64,000 nucleotides of DNA from the NCBI RefSeq assembly GCF_037076355.1, contig NZ_AP026968.1, positions 574,501 through 638,500 on the forward strand. The letters are read 5' to 3'. Position numbers and translations under genes: made by a program. Source of the stretch: Streptococcus parapneumoniae (lineage in GTDB: Bacteria > Bacillota > Bacilli > Lactobacillales > Streptococcaceae). The first letter of the stretch is position 1. Every line of letters starts with the position of its first letter. The notes beneath the pieces were generated by a model. That model was not told where the DNA came from, did not search any database, and worked only from the letters and a program-made list of their open reading frames with translations. Positions 45,087 through 53,989 of the stretch are shown piece by piece.

Positions 45087-48005
45087 CTATTTATTTTTTA
45101 TATTCAATTCTCTTAAGTGTTTAGGAATAGATAACAAGTCAAATTTATACTCTCCAAGAAAAGTGATATGCTCCCAATTAATAGGAGATACATGCTTCAT
45201 ATACTTAGTTACTTCGGGATCTATTTTGACGAGATAATTATAAGCTGCTTGTAAGTAGACGGCGTTCCATATACTTATTGCATTTATTAACACATTAAGC
45301 GCACTAGCACTTTGAAGTTGTCGGCGAATATCGCGCTCCATAAATTTTCCGCGTCGCCCAAAAAATAGTTCTCTAGCTAAAGCATTAATCGCTTCTGTCT
45401 TATTTAGTCCATGAGTGATCCTTCGCCGTAGCTCACTATCTGTAATATAATCTATCATAAAAATGCTCTTTTCAATGCGACCTAGTTCTCTCAGTGCAAG
45501 AGCTACTCTATTCTTACGTGCGTATGAGCCTAGCTTTCCTAATAGTAAAGAACTAGATACTTTTCCTGTTTGAATCGAATAGGCGATTCGTTTAATTTCA
45601 TCATAGTTTTCTTCAATAATTTTTACATTGATTTTTCCGCTTATATCTTCTGATAAGTTAGGGTAGTAGGAAGGTGATTTGATAGAAAATAATTGTGATT
45701 TTTTTATATTTCTGATGCGAGGTTCAAAATCAAAGCCTAGTAATGCGGTCATTCCAAACACCTGATCAGAATACCCATTTGTATCAGTAAAATGTTCCTC
45801 AATATCTAGATCTGTTTCATGATAAAGTAGGCCATCAAGGGTATGAGTAGCTTCCCTTGTATTAGTTGAAGCAACCTCGATATGATGAGTCGTATGCCTA
45901 TCATTTATTGATCGAATCATTGTAGCTCCTTTTTCCATACTTTTGTAATGTGGATTAACATCGGATTTTAGAGCTGAGACGCCCACTGGGACGCGCATTC
46001 CGTCTGAAGCAGTGGTTTTTCCTTCACCCCAAAAGTCTGCAACAGGAAGCTTTAACTGATAATTAACCAAAACAGATTGAGCACGAGTCAGAGCTTCTTT
46101 ATAAAAGCGCCATTGTTTGGCATTGGCTAACTGAGAATAAGAAATTCCAGGAGTTGATTGGGCCATTTTTTCAAGACCAATATTCATCCCTAAACCCAGC
46201 AAAGCAGCAAAAATAATTTTTCTTTCTTGTTCACTCGGCGGTTTCCCTGTAGAATCATGACTAAATTCTTGTGAAAAGTTGGTCCAACTGTCCACCTCAA
46301 TTAAAAGATCACTAAGCCTTATCTTAGGAATTATTGAATAAAGTTTTTTTCTATATATTTCTGCTTCGCTAGGTGTAACTTTTTCCAACTTTTTAAGGTT
46401 TGCTCTTGAAATTCTCTTATCAACTGTCGAATAAAATTGAAGCTGTAAATCTAAAATTATTTCCCGATCCTTTAAATAGTCCTCAAACGTGTCTGGAATA
46501 GTTTCTGAATCAATACAAGCAGATAAATCAACTAAGTAATCATCAATATTTCGATGGATCATACTTCCTTCAACTGAAATATCTCCTGATCGAATATTGT
46601 TCTTTAGCTCGGTGAAAGCTACTAACTCATAGTAAGACCGATCTATTTTCCCCTCTTCTGGCCGAACAAGGCTTTTCCATTTTTTACTCACAAAATCAGT
46701 AGAAGTATCTGCCGGTATTTTTCTTTTACCACTATTGTGTAAATCAGTTAGTTGAGTTAGGGCCATGAGGACTGGATTTGCTGCCGGAGTTGCTTTGAAC
46801 GAAAGGGTCCTCAATAACATTGGCGTGTATCTTCGGAGGTAATTAGCTTTATTTCGAACCATTTCTAAATAGCCATGATTTTTATTACCTGTAATTTTTT
46901 TAGCTTCTTCTCCATCTTGTACTAAATCTTCCCAAGGCATGATTCGTTCAATTTCGTCAAAAGGATTACTATCATTATCTTTTGCAAAGTGAAGAGCATC
47001 AATTAAAGAAGCATAATGTTCCAATTTTTTAGTAGCCAATTTTCCTTTTTCTTTTAACTGTTCTTGTGAATCACGTGTCCCTTTGCGTTTAATACTTGCT
47101 AAAATGCGGTCATTAATCTCAATCAGTTGATCGATCAGATATTGATGATGATTGACTAAAAAAGCAATAAGTAAAGAGTATCTTTTTTCAAGCTCAAAAC
47201 GGGAGAAGTCATATGCATCATAATTTTCCCCTAGTCTAGCTAGCTGAAGAAACCTGTTCCGATTAATATGGGAGACATTAATTGTCCCGAGTCCCATGGA
47301 AGCAATCACTTCCACTTTTTTACAAATACTCATAAAGCTTTCTGGATTTGCCTTACCTGGAATGTCTTTTAGCCAAGCGAGTTTAGTTATTTTCGTCTCT
47401 TCATAAATTTGAAACAAACTCTCTAGTTTTTCAATTTGTATATCTGTTAATGAACAGAGTAATATTGAAAATAAGTTGTTTTCTGCTTTATCTCGACAGC
47501 GGCTTATAATGTCTTCAAGTGTAGCTATAGATGGAAAAATAATTCTTTTTCGAGTTAAGAAATCAATTGTTTTTTTCATTAGATAGATAGAGTCATCATT
47601 TTCTAAAGCTAGTTCAATTAAATATTCTATTAACTGTTTTTGTGTATTAGCACTACCGAATCGATGATAGTTGAATACTTCTAAGATCTCGTTGAAGTGA
47701 TTTGCACGTGTATTTCTATGATCATATGAATTTAAATCAATTGCATCAAGATGGAGCTGTCGACTCACATAAGAAGTTAGTCTGGTTGATTTAATCGGCC
47801 AATTACTTAAAGAACACCCAGGATACCGGGCCAAACAAAGTTGTATCGCAAATCCTAGTTTATTGACCTTTCCACGGTGTTGATTAATAACCTCCAGATC
47901 ATAATCAGAAAAACTAAAATACGCTTTAAAATCCTCTTCTGATAAGTGGTCTACAGAAAGAAGTTGTTCACGCTGTGAAGTAGTTAAAATTCTTTTCATA
48001 GCCAT
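45087..48005 (-). CDS. tnpA: Tn917 transposase
   Basis: 972 residues, Tn3-family DDE transposase. The N-terminal DUF4158-like region (LTTSQREQLLSVDHLSEEDF) is followed by the catalytic core with Asp in TASDGMRVPVGV, HIEVAS/TDTNGYSDQVFG and the late RELFFGRRGKFMERDIRRQLQSASALN helix. It makes the cointegrate that TnpR then resolves. No frameshift is seen. It begins 3 nt after the tnpR stop, so translation is coupled. Confidence 0.95.
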   Translation of the reverse strand: MAMKRILTTSQREQLLSVDHLSEEDFKAYFSFSDYDLEVINQHRGKVNKLGFAIQLCLARYPGCSLSNWPIKSTRLTSYVSRQLHLDAIDLNSYDHRNTRANHFNEILEVFNYHRFGSANTQKQLIEYLIELALENDDSIYLMKKTIDFLTRKRIIFPSIATLEDIISRCRDKAENNLFSILLCSLTDIQIEKLESLFQIYEETKITKLAWLKDIPGKANPESFMSICKKVEVIASMGLGTINVSHINRNRFLQLARLGENYDAYDFSRFELEKRYSLLIAFLVNHHQYLIDQLIEINDRILASIKRKGTRDSQEQLKEKGKLATKKLEHYASLIDALHFAKDNDSNPFDEIERIMPWEDLVQDGEEAKKITGNKNHGYLEMVRNKANYLRRYTPMLLRTLSFKATPAANPVLMALTQLTDLHNSGKRKIPADTSTDFVSKKWKSLVRPEEGKIDRSYYELVAFTELKNNIRSGDISVEGSMIHRNIDDYLVDLSACIDSETIPDTFEDYLKDREIILDLQLQFYSTVDKRISRANLKKLEKVTPSEAEIYRKKLYSIIPKIRLSDLLIEVDSWTNFSQEFSHDSTGKPPSEQERKIIFAALLGLGMNIGLEKMAQSTPGISYSQLANAKQWRFYKEALTRAQSVLVNYQLKLPVADFWGEGKTTASDGMRVPVGVSALKSDVNPHYKSMEKGATMIRSINDRHTTHHIEVASTNTREATHTLDGLLYHETDLDIEEHFTDTNGYSDQVFGMTALLGFDFEPRIRNIKKSQLFSIKSPSYYPNLSEDISGKINVKIIEENYDEIKRIAYSIQTGKVSSSLLLGKLGSYARKNRVALALRELGRIEKSIFMIDYITDSELRRRITHGLNKTEAINALARELFFGRRGKFMERDIRRQLQSASALNVLINAISIWNAVYLQAAYNYLVKIDPEVTKYMKHVSPINWEHITFLGEYKFDLLSIPKHLRELNIKNK

Positions 48006-48008
48006 ATC

Positions 48009-48563
48009 TTAAGCATTCCTTTTATTGAGGTAACGGTAAAAGGTTGTTTTGCTTAATTTAGAGGCATCAAGAATTTGACGAATAGAATACTCTTTGCTGT
48101 CATACATTTTTAAAGCTAAATCAATTGATAGCTTACCTTTACTTGGACGGCCCCCTTTTTTTCCTCGGACTCTGGCTGCCTTAAGACCAGAGTTAGTTCG
48201 TTCAATAATAATATCCCGTTCCAGTTCTGCTAAACTAGCCATAACTCGGAAAAAGAATCTTCCCATAGACGTTGAAGTATCTACGTTATCTTGAATAGAT
48301 ATAAAATTGACACTAAGTTCTTCAAATAATTCAGAAAGTTCAATCAAATGTTTAGTTGATCGTGAAATTCGATCTAACTTGTAAATGACAACAGAATCTC
48401 CTTCACGTAGTAGGTTGATCATTTCTTCTAATTGCGGTCGGTCTTTTTTCGCACCAGTTACTTTTTCTTGAAATAATTTATCAATTCCATAATGAGTAAG
48501 TGCATCAATTTGTAAACTAAGATTTTGATCATCCGTACTCACTCGAGCATAGCCAAAAATCAT
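48009..48563 (-). CDS. tnpR: Tn917 serine resolvase
   Basis: 184 residues, small serine recombinase. Catalytic Ser in GYARVSTDDQNLSLQ, then YKLDRISRSTKHLIE and MASLAELERDIIIERT. A C-terminal helix-turn-helix (YSIRQILDASKLSKTTFYRYL) binds res. It resolves cointegrates at the res site just upstream. Confidence 0.95.
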   Translation of the reverse strand: MIFGYARVSTDDQNLSLQIDALTHYGIDKLFQEKVTGAKKDRPQLEEMINLLREGDSVVIYKLDRISRSTKHLIELSELFEELSVNFISIQDNVDTSTSMGRFFFRVMASLAELERDIIIERTNSGLKAARVRGKKGGRPSKGKLSIDLALKMYDSKEYSIRQILDASKLSKTTFYRYLNKRNA

Positions 48564-48569
48564 AAAAAA

Positions 48570-48730
48570 ACCTCCTTAATTTTATAATTTAAATGTACCA
48601 TAACTCATTAAGTATAACTATATAGGAACTATGAAAAAGGAACGGATTTTGGTACTTGATTTACTTAAAAAACATTTAGAAAAAGCAGGAAAATGAAAAG
48701 GTACCATAAACGGTCGTTTATGGTACCATT
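48570..48730. promoter_or_regulatory. Tn917 res region / tnpR promoter area
   Basis: AT-rich stretch upstream of tnpR with a 13-bp perfect palindrome GGTACCATAAACG / CGTTTATGGTACC (48700-48727) and partial related copies (GTACCATAACTCATTAAG near 48595, GGTACTTGA near 48652). Tn3-family resolvases bind such repeated dyads. The exact sub-sites were not delimited. Confidence 0.6.
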
Positions 48731-48745
48731 CAAATTTATCCTTAT

Positions 48746-48818
48746 TGTACAAAATAACAGCGAAATTTTTAAATCTATTCCTTATCGATACAAATTCCCC
48801 GTAGGCGCTAGGGACCTC
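48746..48818. repeat. Internal 73-bp direct repeat with degenerate Tn917 end
   Basis: TGTACAAAATAACAGCGAAA ... GGCGCTAGGGACCTC matches 50207-50279 in the same orientation with few mismatches. Its last 38 bp are a damaged copy of the right terminal repeat (GGGACCTC instead of GGGACCCC). It brackets the erm(B) segment together with the true end. Confidence 0.9.
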
Positions 48819-48913
48819 TTTAGCTCCTTGGAAGCTGTCAGTAGTATACCTAATAATTTATCTACATTCCCTTTAGTAACGTGTAACTTTCCAAATTTAC
48901 AAAAGCGACTCAT
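48782..48913 (-). pseudogene. Truncated small ORF after erm(B)
   Basis: 43 codons, MSRFCKFGKLHVTKGNVDKL ... APTGNLYR. The ATG is 4 nt after the erm(B) stop with GGGAGGAAAT as ribosome binding site. The protein resembles the first part of an ORF found after erm(B) on streptococcal/enterococcal plasmids, cut off here by the internal terminal-repeat copy, which supplies the last codons. Confidence 0.6.
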
Positions 48914-48917
48914 AGAA

Positions 48918-49655
48918 TTATTTCCTCCCGTTAAATAATAGATAACTATTAAAAATAGACAATACTTGCTCATAAGTAACGGTACTTAAATTGTTTACTT
49001 TGGCGTGTTTCATTGCTTGATGAAACTGATTTTTAGTAAACAGTTGACGATATTCTCGATTGACCCATTTTGAAACAAAGTACGTATATAGCTTCCAATA
49101 TTTATCTGGAACATCTGTGGTATGGCGGGTAAGTTTTATTAAGACACTGTTTACTTTTGGTTTAGGATGAAAGCATTCCGCTGGCAGCTTAAGCAATTGC
49201 TGAATCGAGACTTGAGTGTGCAAGAGCAACCCTAGTGTTCGGTGAATATCCAAGGTACGCTTGTAGAATCCTTCTTCAACAATCAGATAGATGTCAGACG
49301 CATGGCTTTCAAAAACCACTTTTTTAATAATTTGTGTGCTTAAATGGTAAGGAATATTCCCAACAATTTTATACCTCTGTTTGTTAGGGAATTGAAACTG
49401 TAGAATATCTTGGTGAATTAAAGTGACACGAATGTTCAGTTTTAATTTTTCTGACGATAAGTTGAATAGATGACTGTCTAATTCAATAGACGTTACCTGT
49501 TTACTTATTTTAGCCAGTTTCGTCGTTAAATGCCCTTTACCTGTTCCAATTTCGTAAACGGTATCGGTTTCTTTTAAATTCAATTGTTTTATTATTTGGT
49601 TGAGTACTTTTTCACTCGTTAAAAAGTTTTGAGAATATTTTATATTTTTGTTCAT
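48918..49655 (-). CDS. erm(B): 23S rRNA (adenine-N6)-methyltransferase Erm(B)
   Basis: 245 residues, full length. SAM-binding motif I is [16 protein letters not shown] and the catalytic motif is [13 protein letters not shown]. It dimethylates A2058 of 23S rRNA, giving macrolide, lincosamide and streptogramin B resistance. The leader peptide ending 124 nt upstream (49780-49863) suggests translational or transcriptional attenuation. It is in the same orientation as tnpR/tnpA. Confidence 0.98.
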   Translation of the reverse strand: MNKNIKYSQNFLTSEKVLNQIIKQLNLKETDTVYEIGTGKGHLTTKLAKISKQVTSIELDSHLFNLSSEKLKLNIRVTLIHQDILQFQFPNKQRYKIVGNIPYHLSTQIIKKVVFESHASDIYLIVEEGFYKRTLDIHRTLGLLLHTQVSIQQLLKLPAECFHPKPKVNSVLIKLTRHTTDVPDKYWKLYTYFVSKWVNREYRQLFTKNQFHQAMKHAKVNNLSTVTYEQVLSIFNSYLLFNGRK

Positions 49656-49779
49656 GTAATCACTCCTGAAGTGATTACATCTATAAATAAATACAGAAGT
49701 TAAACGATTTGTTTGTAATTTTAGTTATCTGTTTAAAAAGTCATAAGATTAGTCACTGGTAGGAATTAATCTAACGTAT

Positions 49780-49863
49780 TTATTTATCTGCGTAATCACT
49801 GTTTTTAGTCTGTTTCAAAACAGTAGATGTTTTATCTACATTACGCATTTGGAATACCAACAT
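49780..49863 (-). CDS. ermBL: Erm(B) leader peptide
   Basis: 27 codons, MLVFQMRNVDKTSTVL ... DYADK. The known ErmBL sequence stalls ribosomes in the presence of macrolides near the Asp codon after RNV and thereby frees the erm(B) start. AAGGAGGG precedes the ATG, and the 27-codon length is complete, so inducible expression is possible. Confidence 0.93.
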   Translation of the reverse strand: MLVFQMRNVDKTSTVLKQTKNSDYADK

Positions 49864-49920
49864 GACGAATCCCTCCTTCTTAATTACAAATTTTTAGCAT
49901 CTAATTTAACTTCAATTCCT

Positions 49921-49926
49921 ATTATA
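49921..49926 (-). promoter_or_regulatory. -10 of the erm(B) leader transcript
   Basis: TATAAT on the minus strand with TTTTG upstream, ~58 nt before the leader ATG. The rest of 49930-50206 is an AT-rich non-coding tail of Tn917 with no gene. Confidence 0.5.
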
Positions 49927-50206
49927 CAAAATTTTAAGATAATGCACAATCAACACACTCTTAAGTTTGCTTCTAAGTCTTATTTCCATAACTTTAGGGT
50001 TAACCATACGCAAGACCAATCACTCTCGGACAATACTCATGATTTTAATGATAAAATCCATGTTAAACCCATAGATAAGAAATACACCTGCAATAACCGT
50101 TACCTGTTTGTGCCAATTTAAAAATGCACCACTTTTTTATAATTAAAACGGTTGAAAACTGTACCACTAATAACTCACAATAGAGAGATGTCACCGTCAA
50201 GTTAAA

Positions 50207-50279
50207 TGTACAAAATAACAGCGAAATTTTTAAATCTATTTCTTATCGATACAAATTCCTCGTAGGCGCTCGGGACCCC
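50207..50279. repeat. 73-bp direct repeat and right terminal repeat of Tn917
   Basis: Partner of 48746-48818. The last 38 bp (50242-50279, ending GGCGCTCGGGACCCC) are the functional right terminal repeat. Confidence 0.9.
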
Positions 50280-50284
50280 TACCT
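50280..50284. repeat. Target-site duplication of Tn917, right copy
   Basis: TACCT, identical to 45009-45013. Confidence 0.95.
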
Positions 50285-50416
50285 GCTAATAACTTGGTAA
50301 AAAGCACCCGACGATTACAGATAGAGAAATACATGGATAGCTTTACAGACAAAGAACTATCCTTAATGGAATCTTTAGCCAGCGGTATCAACGAAGCAAG
50401 AAACATCGAAGACTAA
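50285..50416 (+). pseudogene. orf9: orf9 3' part, beyond Tn917
   Basis: Continues the reading frame seamlessly after the duplication: ANNLVKSTRRLQIEKYMDSF ... EARNIED. Joined to 44792-45013 it gives 117 residues, the normal Orf9 length. No start codon of its own. Confidence 0.93.
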
Positions 50417-50441
50417 TTAAAAGAATCCATACATAACGGAA

Positions 50442-50486
50442 AGAGCCGATAAAATGAGATTGTATTAATCTCATTTTATCGGCTCT
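50442..50486 (-). terminator. Terminator of the tet(M)-orf6 transcript
   Basis: A 20-bp perfect stem (AGAGCCGATAAAATGAGATT and its complement) with a 5-nt loop. On the minus strand it ends in TTTTCC. The orf6 stop codon lies within the stem. Confidence 0.9.
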
Positions 50487-50664
50487 GCGTCTTTGCGTCT
50501 GGCTCTGTAATCACAGTTACTTTGAACTGCTTTATTTCAATTAAATTTTCTTGTCTGCATTTCGGACAATAGAGGGGGAATTTTTTTAATTCAGTATCTT
50601 CCCTTATCTTTAATCGTGTTTTATTTCCACATACAGGACACAATATCCACTTGTAGTTTATAAT
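50476..50664 (-). CDS. orf6: Tn916 Orf6, cysteine-rich KTR-type small protein
   Basis: 62 residues downstream of tet(M). CPVCGNKTRLK and YCPKCRQENL form a zinc-ribbon-like pair of CxxC knuckles, and the KTR motif after the first pair names the family. No ATG, GTG or TTG fits: the frame opens with ATT (50662-50664), 6 nt after AAAGGAGGAG, giving (M)INYKWILCPVC. Function unknown; in Tn916 this region attenuates transcription from tet(M) towards orf7. Confidence 0.75.
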   Translation of the reverse strand: MINYKWILCPVCGNKTRLKIREDTELKKFPLYCPKCRQENLIEIKQFKVTVITEPDAKTQSR

Positions 50665-50761
50665 AACTATCTCCTCCTTTACACTTTAATTCAAATCTTT
50701 ATTAAAAAATATTTCATCTTATTTAACAAGAAACCATATTTATATAACAACATAAAATACA

Positions 50762-52681
50762 CTAAGTTATTTTATTGAACATATATCGTACTTTATCTAT
50801 CCGACTATTTGGACGACGGGGCTGGCAAACAGGTTCACCGGTAGTAACATGGTACCCTTTTAACTCTGTTAAACAAACACTACGTCCATTTGTAAAGAAA
50901 GTTAAATCACTACGATATTCTTGAATACACCGAGCAGGGATTTCTCCACTAAGAATGACCTCATTATTTTTCAATTGAGTGTCTACGATGTTCGCACAAT
51001 ATTTAGGAGCATCGTTGTATGCTCGTAAAAGATATTCCTGTGGCGCATAAATTTTAAAACTAAGATATGGCTCTAACAATTCTGTTCCAGCTTTTTTTAA
51101 GACTTGTTCCAATACAATAGGAGCAAGCATCCGAAAATCTGCTGGGGTACTAACAGGGCTATAGTATAAACCGTACTTAAAACAGATTTTACAATCCGTC
51201 ACATTCCAACCATATAATCCTTGTTCGCAACCATAGCGTATCCCTTCCATAACTGCATTTTGAAATGATTGATTTAAGTATCCAAGAGAAACCGAGCTCT
51301 CATACTGCATTCCACTTCCCAACGGAAGCGGTGATACAGATAAACCAATGGAAGCCCAGAAAGGATTTGGCGGCACTTCGATGTGAATGGTATATTCTGC
51401 ATTTTTTAACGGTCTCTCCATATAAATGACTGTAGGCTCTTTTATTTCTATCTCCACATGATACTTTTCTTGCAGCAGAGCACAAGTCACTTCCATTTGT
51501 ACTTTCCCTAAGAAAGAAAGTATGATTTCATGTGTCGCAGAATCCACATAATATCGCAGAAGCGGGTCACTGTCGGAGATTTCTAAAAGTGCATCAAGTA
51601 ACATTTCCCTTTGTTGAGGTTTGCTCGGTTCAACAGTCGTTTGCAGCAGAGGGAGGGGATTTTCAATTCTCTCTCTCTGTGGCAATAGCTTTGTATCTCC
51701 AAGAACACTATTTAACTTCAAAAACTCATTCTGCAAAATAACAATTTCCCCGGAATAAGCCTTATCGATTTTACATAATTCACCATTTATTGAAGTATAC
51801 ATTTCTGTAATTTTTATTTTTTCCTTTTCCGATATTCTAACCGAATCTCGCAAATGCAGTACGCCACTATAAAGACGTATATATGCAAGACGCTGTCTTT
51901 TTTCCGAATACTCAATTTTGAAAACTTTTCCGCAAAGTTCAGACTGACCTCGATGTGTTGATGAATAAAATTTATTCGTAATCACTTCTATAAGGTTATC
52001 AATCCCTATATTGTTTTTTGCACTTCCGTGATAAACAGGGAACAGGGAACAATTATGAAATCTTATGCTTTCCTCTTGTTCGAGTTCCAATGCTTCTAAT
52101 GATTTACCGGACATATATTTCTCTAAAAGGTCATCGTTTCCCTCTATTACCGTATCCCATTGTTCAGATTCGGTAAAGTTCGTCACACACATATTAGGAT
52201 ACAGTTCTACCTTCTGTTTGATTACAATTTCGGCAGAAAGTTTCTCTTTAATATCCTGATAAACCGTTGATAAATCAATTCCATTTTGGTCAATCTTATT
52301 GATAAAAAAGATTGTGGGAATCCCCATTTTCCTAAGTGCATGAAATAATATACGAGTTTGTGCTTGTACGCCATCTTTTGCAGAAATCAGTAGAATTGCC
52401 CCATCTAAAACTGATAATGAACGATATACTTCTGCTAAGAAATCCATATGTCCTGGCGTGTCTATGATGTTCACCTTCGTATTTTCCCACTGAAAAGAGG
52501 TTATTCCTGTCTGAATTGTAATTCCTCTCTGACGTTCTAAAAGCGTATTATCCGTCCTCGTTGTACCTTTGTCCACGCTTCCTAATTCTGTAATCGCTCC
52601 ACTGTTATATAATAAGCTTTCTGTTAAGGTAGTTTTTCCCGCATCAACATGAGCTAAAACTCCAATATTAATAATTTTCAT
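50762..52681 (-). CDS. tet(M): Tetracycline resistance ribosomal protection protein Tet(M)
   Basis: 639 residues, complete. EF-G-like GTPase with P-loop AHVDAGKTT, switch region [17 protein letters not shown] and NKID. The C-terminal domain IV/V loops ([14 protein letters not shown]) insert into the decoding site to dislodge tetracycline. Start [13 protein letters not shown] at 52681; an upstream in-frame ATG (52696) overlaps the ribosome binding site TGGAGGAAA. Controlled by the orf12 leader hairpin and a second upstream stem (see separate entries). Confidence 0.98.
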   Translation of the reverse strand: MKIINIGVLAHVDAGKTTLTESLLYNSGAITELGSVDKGTTRTDNTLLERQRGITIQTGITSFQWENTKVNIIDTPGHMDFLAEVYRSLSVLDGAILLISAKDGVQAQTRILFHALRKMGIPTIFFINKIDQNGIDLSTVYQDIKEKLSAEIVIKQKVELYPNMCVTNFTESEQWDTVIEGNDDLLEKYMSGKSLEALELEQEESIRFHNCSLFPVYHGSAKNNIGIDNLIEVITNKFYSSTHRGQSELCGKVFKIEYSEKRQRLAYIRLYSGVLHLRDSVRISEKEKIKITEMYTSINGELCKIDKAYSGEIVILQNEFLKLNSVLGDTKLLPQRERIENPLPLLQTTVEPSKPQQREMLLDALLEISDSDPLLRYYVDSATHEIILSFLGKVQMEVTCALLQEKYHVEIEIKEPTVIYMERPLKNAEYTIHIEVPPNPFWASIGLSVSPLPLGSGMQYESSVSLGYLNQSFQNAVMEGIRYGCEQGLYGWNVTDCKICFKYGLYYSPVSTPADFRMLAPIVLEQVLKKAGTELLEPYLSFKIYAPQEYLLRAYNDAPKYCANIVDTQLKNNEVILSGEIPARCIQEYRSDLTFFTNGRSVCLTELKGYHVTTGEPVCQPRRPNSRIDKVRYMFNKIT

Positions 52682-52696
52682 GTGATTTTCCTCCAT

Positions 52697-52783
52697 TCAA
52701 AAGCCCAAAAGGGCATAAAAATCCCAGTGATAAATACTCTTATCACTGGGATTTTTATGCATAACCATAGGCATACAAAGCAT
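52697..52783 (-). CDS. orf12: tet(M) leader peptide (Orf12)
   Basis: 28 codons, MLCMPMVMHKNPSDKSIYHW, then DFYALLGF. The 20-bp stem 52713-52760 lies inside it. In the accepted Tn916 model, ribosome progress through this leader when charged tRNA accumulates under tetracycline disrupts the terminator and lets transcription enter tet(M). Confidence 0.92.
   Translation of the reverse strand: MLCMPMVMHKNPSDKSIYHWDFYALLGF
52713..52760 (-). terminator. tet(M) attenuator hairpin
   Basis: Perfect 20-bp arms (52713-52732 and 52741-52760, sequence TATCACTGGGATTTTTATGC and complement) with an 8-nt loop. On the minus strand the 3' arm ends in TTTTTATGC. Confidence 0.92.
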
Positions 52784-52819
52784 ACAGATATTCTCCGGAT
52801 ACTTTAGAATCACATGATA

Positions 52820-52921
52820 AAGGTATTCTTAAACTGGGTACAAAAAACTAAGCCCTCCTAAAAAAGGACATCCAATTATTTGTTCCCACTATCAAATTGA
52901 CAGTTTATTTAAGAATACCTT
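52820..52921 (-). promoter_or_regulatory. Second, long-range stem upstream of the tet(M) leader
   Basis: AAGGTATTCTTAAA at 52820-52833 pairs perfectly with TTTAAGAATACCTT at 52908-52921, and a few more bases (CTG/CAG) pair beyond a 4-nt bulge. The promoter-proximal arm lies entirely within a 7-codon mini-ORF (52905-52928). Confidence 0.6.
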
Positions 52922-52928
52922 GCCGCAT
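52905..52928 (-). CDS. Possible 7-residue mini-ORF (MRQGILK) at the 5' end of the tet(M) transcript
   Basis: ATG CGG CAA GGT ATT CTT AAA TAA with AAAAGGAG 10 nt upstream, ~25 nt after the predicted transcript start. Translation would cover one arm of the long stem 52820-52921. Confidence 0.4.
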   Translation of the reverse strand: MRQGILK

Positions 52929-52959
52929 ATTTATTAACTCCTTTTAAATAGATACTTAA

Positions 52960-52988
52960 ATTATAGCACGTAAGAGCATATTTGTAAA
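52960..52988 (-). promoter_or_regulatory. tet(M) promoter
   Basis: On the minus strand TTTACA (52988-52983), exactly 17 bp, TATAAT (52965-52960) with an extended TGC. It lies ~180 nt before the orf12 start. The transcript would run through leader, tet(M) and orf6. Confidence 0.75.
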
Positions 52989-53057
52989 GGAATCTCCAAT
53001 TTTTTATCAAAGAGAGTACGTGATTACAAAATAGCTGTAATAATGTACCAATATTTG

Positions 53058-53975
53058 TTATTCTATAATCTTCCAATTACTCCCGTTCTTTTCAAGTACC
53101 AAATCAAATTGAGATACCTGCGTTGCTTTGGTCTGCTGGTCGATATACTCCACTGTCAGCGATACCGTGACTTGATTATCCTTACGATTGTGAATAGGAT
53201 TTACCAGTTCTTGAAAGATGTACTCTTTTCCGATTGGTTTTAATATCCCGTCATTCACATAGTAGGAAAGTTCACTGGCTGTCGCTGTAGGATAGAGCTT
53301 GAAGAACGTCGTTAAAAACTCATTGATTTCATTGGTTGTAATGGAATCAACCGTCCCCTCACTTTCAATGGCTTTTGGTTTATAACTTGATTTCTTAGGT
53401 ATGTTGGTAATGGTCGGATTCTTAACCAGTACCATATTTCCAGAACCATCTACATAGACACTCACTATATAAGCAGAGTGGACGGTCTTTGTATTTTCTC
53501 CCTCTGTAATGAGCTGGTCTACACTGTAGGTTACATTAAACTCATTGTCGCCAGTTGGCTCTACCGTCCATATCTGAAATCCTCTTACAGAAGACGATAC
53601 AGGAATATCTTTGCGTACTGTATCAACATTGAGAGCTTGAAGTTCATCTGTCAGATAGCCTTTTAGACTTTCCATTCGATTATCAATGGACTTATCGGAT
53701 TGCTCCCATGAATAGTAGACTTTCGCAAAGTTCTCTACAAAATTTTCTACATGATGAGTATCAACGTATTCCTTTTCTATGATAGTTGTTTCGTGAATAG
53801 TATGAGTATCTATAGCTGTAAAGTGCTTGAATATCGCAAAGCTGAAACTAAGCCCTAAAAGTACCCACAAGGCAATCACAACCTTTTTATGAGGATTGAC
53901 CTTATAGTAGACACGAGGTTTCTTTTCCTTTGGTATCTGTTTTTCTTTATTCTGATTTTTTCTAAATTTCATCAT
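53058..53975 (-). CDS. orf13: Conjugal transfer protein Orf13 (TcpC/VirB8-like)
   Basis: 305 residues from MMKFRKNQNKEK; GAAAGGAAG lies just upstream, whereas the ATG at 53993 sits within the orf14 end. A short cytoplasmic basic tail, one membrane segment (VVIALWVLLGLSFSFAIF, ~35-52) and two extracellular NTF2-like domains, the TcpC/VirB8 plan. It is a structural part of the conjugation channel at the membrane. Last of the transfer gene run read from orf21; it starts inside the stop region of orf14. Confidence 0.9.
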   Translation of the reverse strand: MMKFRKNQNKEKQIPKEKKPRVYYKVNPHKKVVIALWVLLGLSFSFAIFKHFTAIDTHTIHETTIIEKEYVDTHHVENFVENFAKVYYSWEQSDKSIDNRMESLKGYLTDELQALNVDTVRKDIPVSSSVRGFQIWTVEPTGDNEFNVTYSVDQLITEGENTKTVHSAYIVSVYVDGSGNMVLVKNPTITNIPKKSSYKPKAIESEGTVDSITTNEINEFLTTFFKLYPTATASELSYYVNDGILKPIGKEYIFQELVNPIHNRKDNQVTVSLTVEYIDQQTKATQVSQFDLVLEKNGSNWKIIE

Positions 53976-53989
53976 TAAATCTTCCTTTC

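Noticed and set aside
49849..50121. 90-codon plus-strand frame upstream of erm(B)
   Set aside because: It is antisense to the erm(B) leader and promoter, with no ribosome binding site or family resemblance.
50290..50416. Independent small gene after Tn917
   Set aside because: It is the in-frame continuation of orf9 and has no start codon or ribosome binding site of its own.
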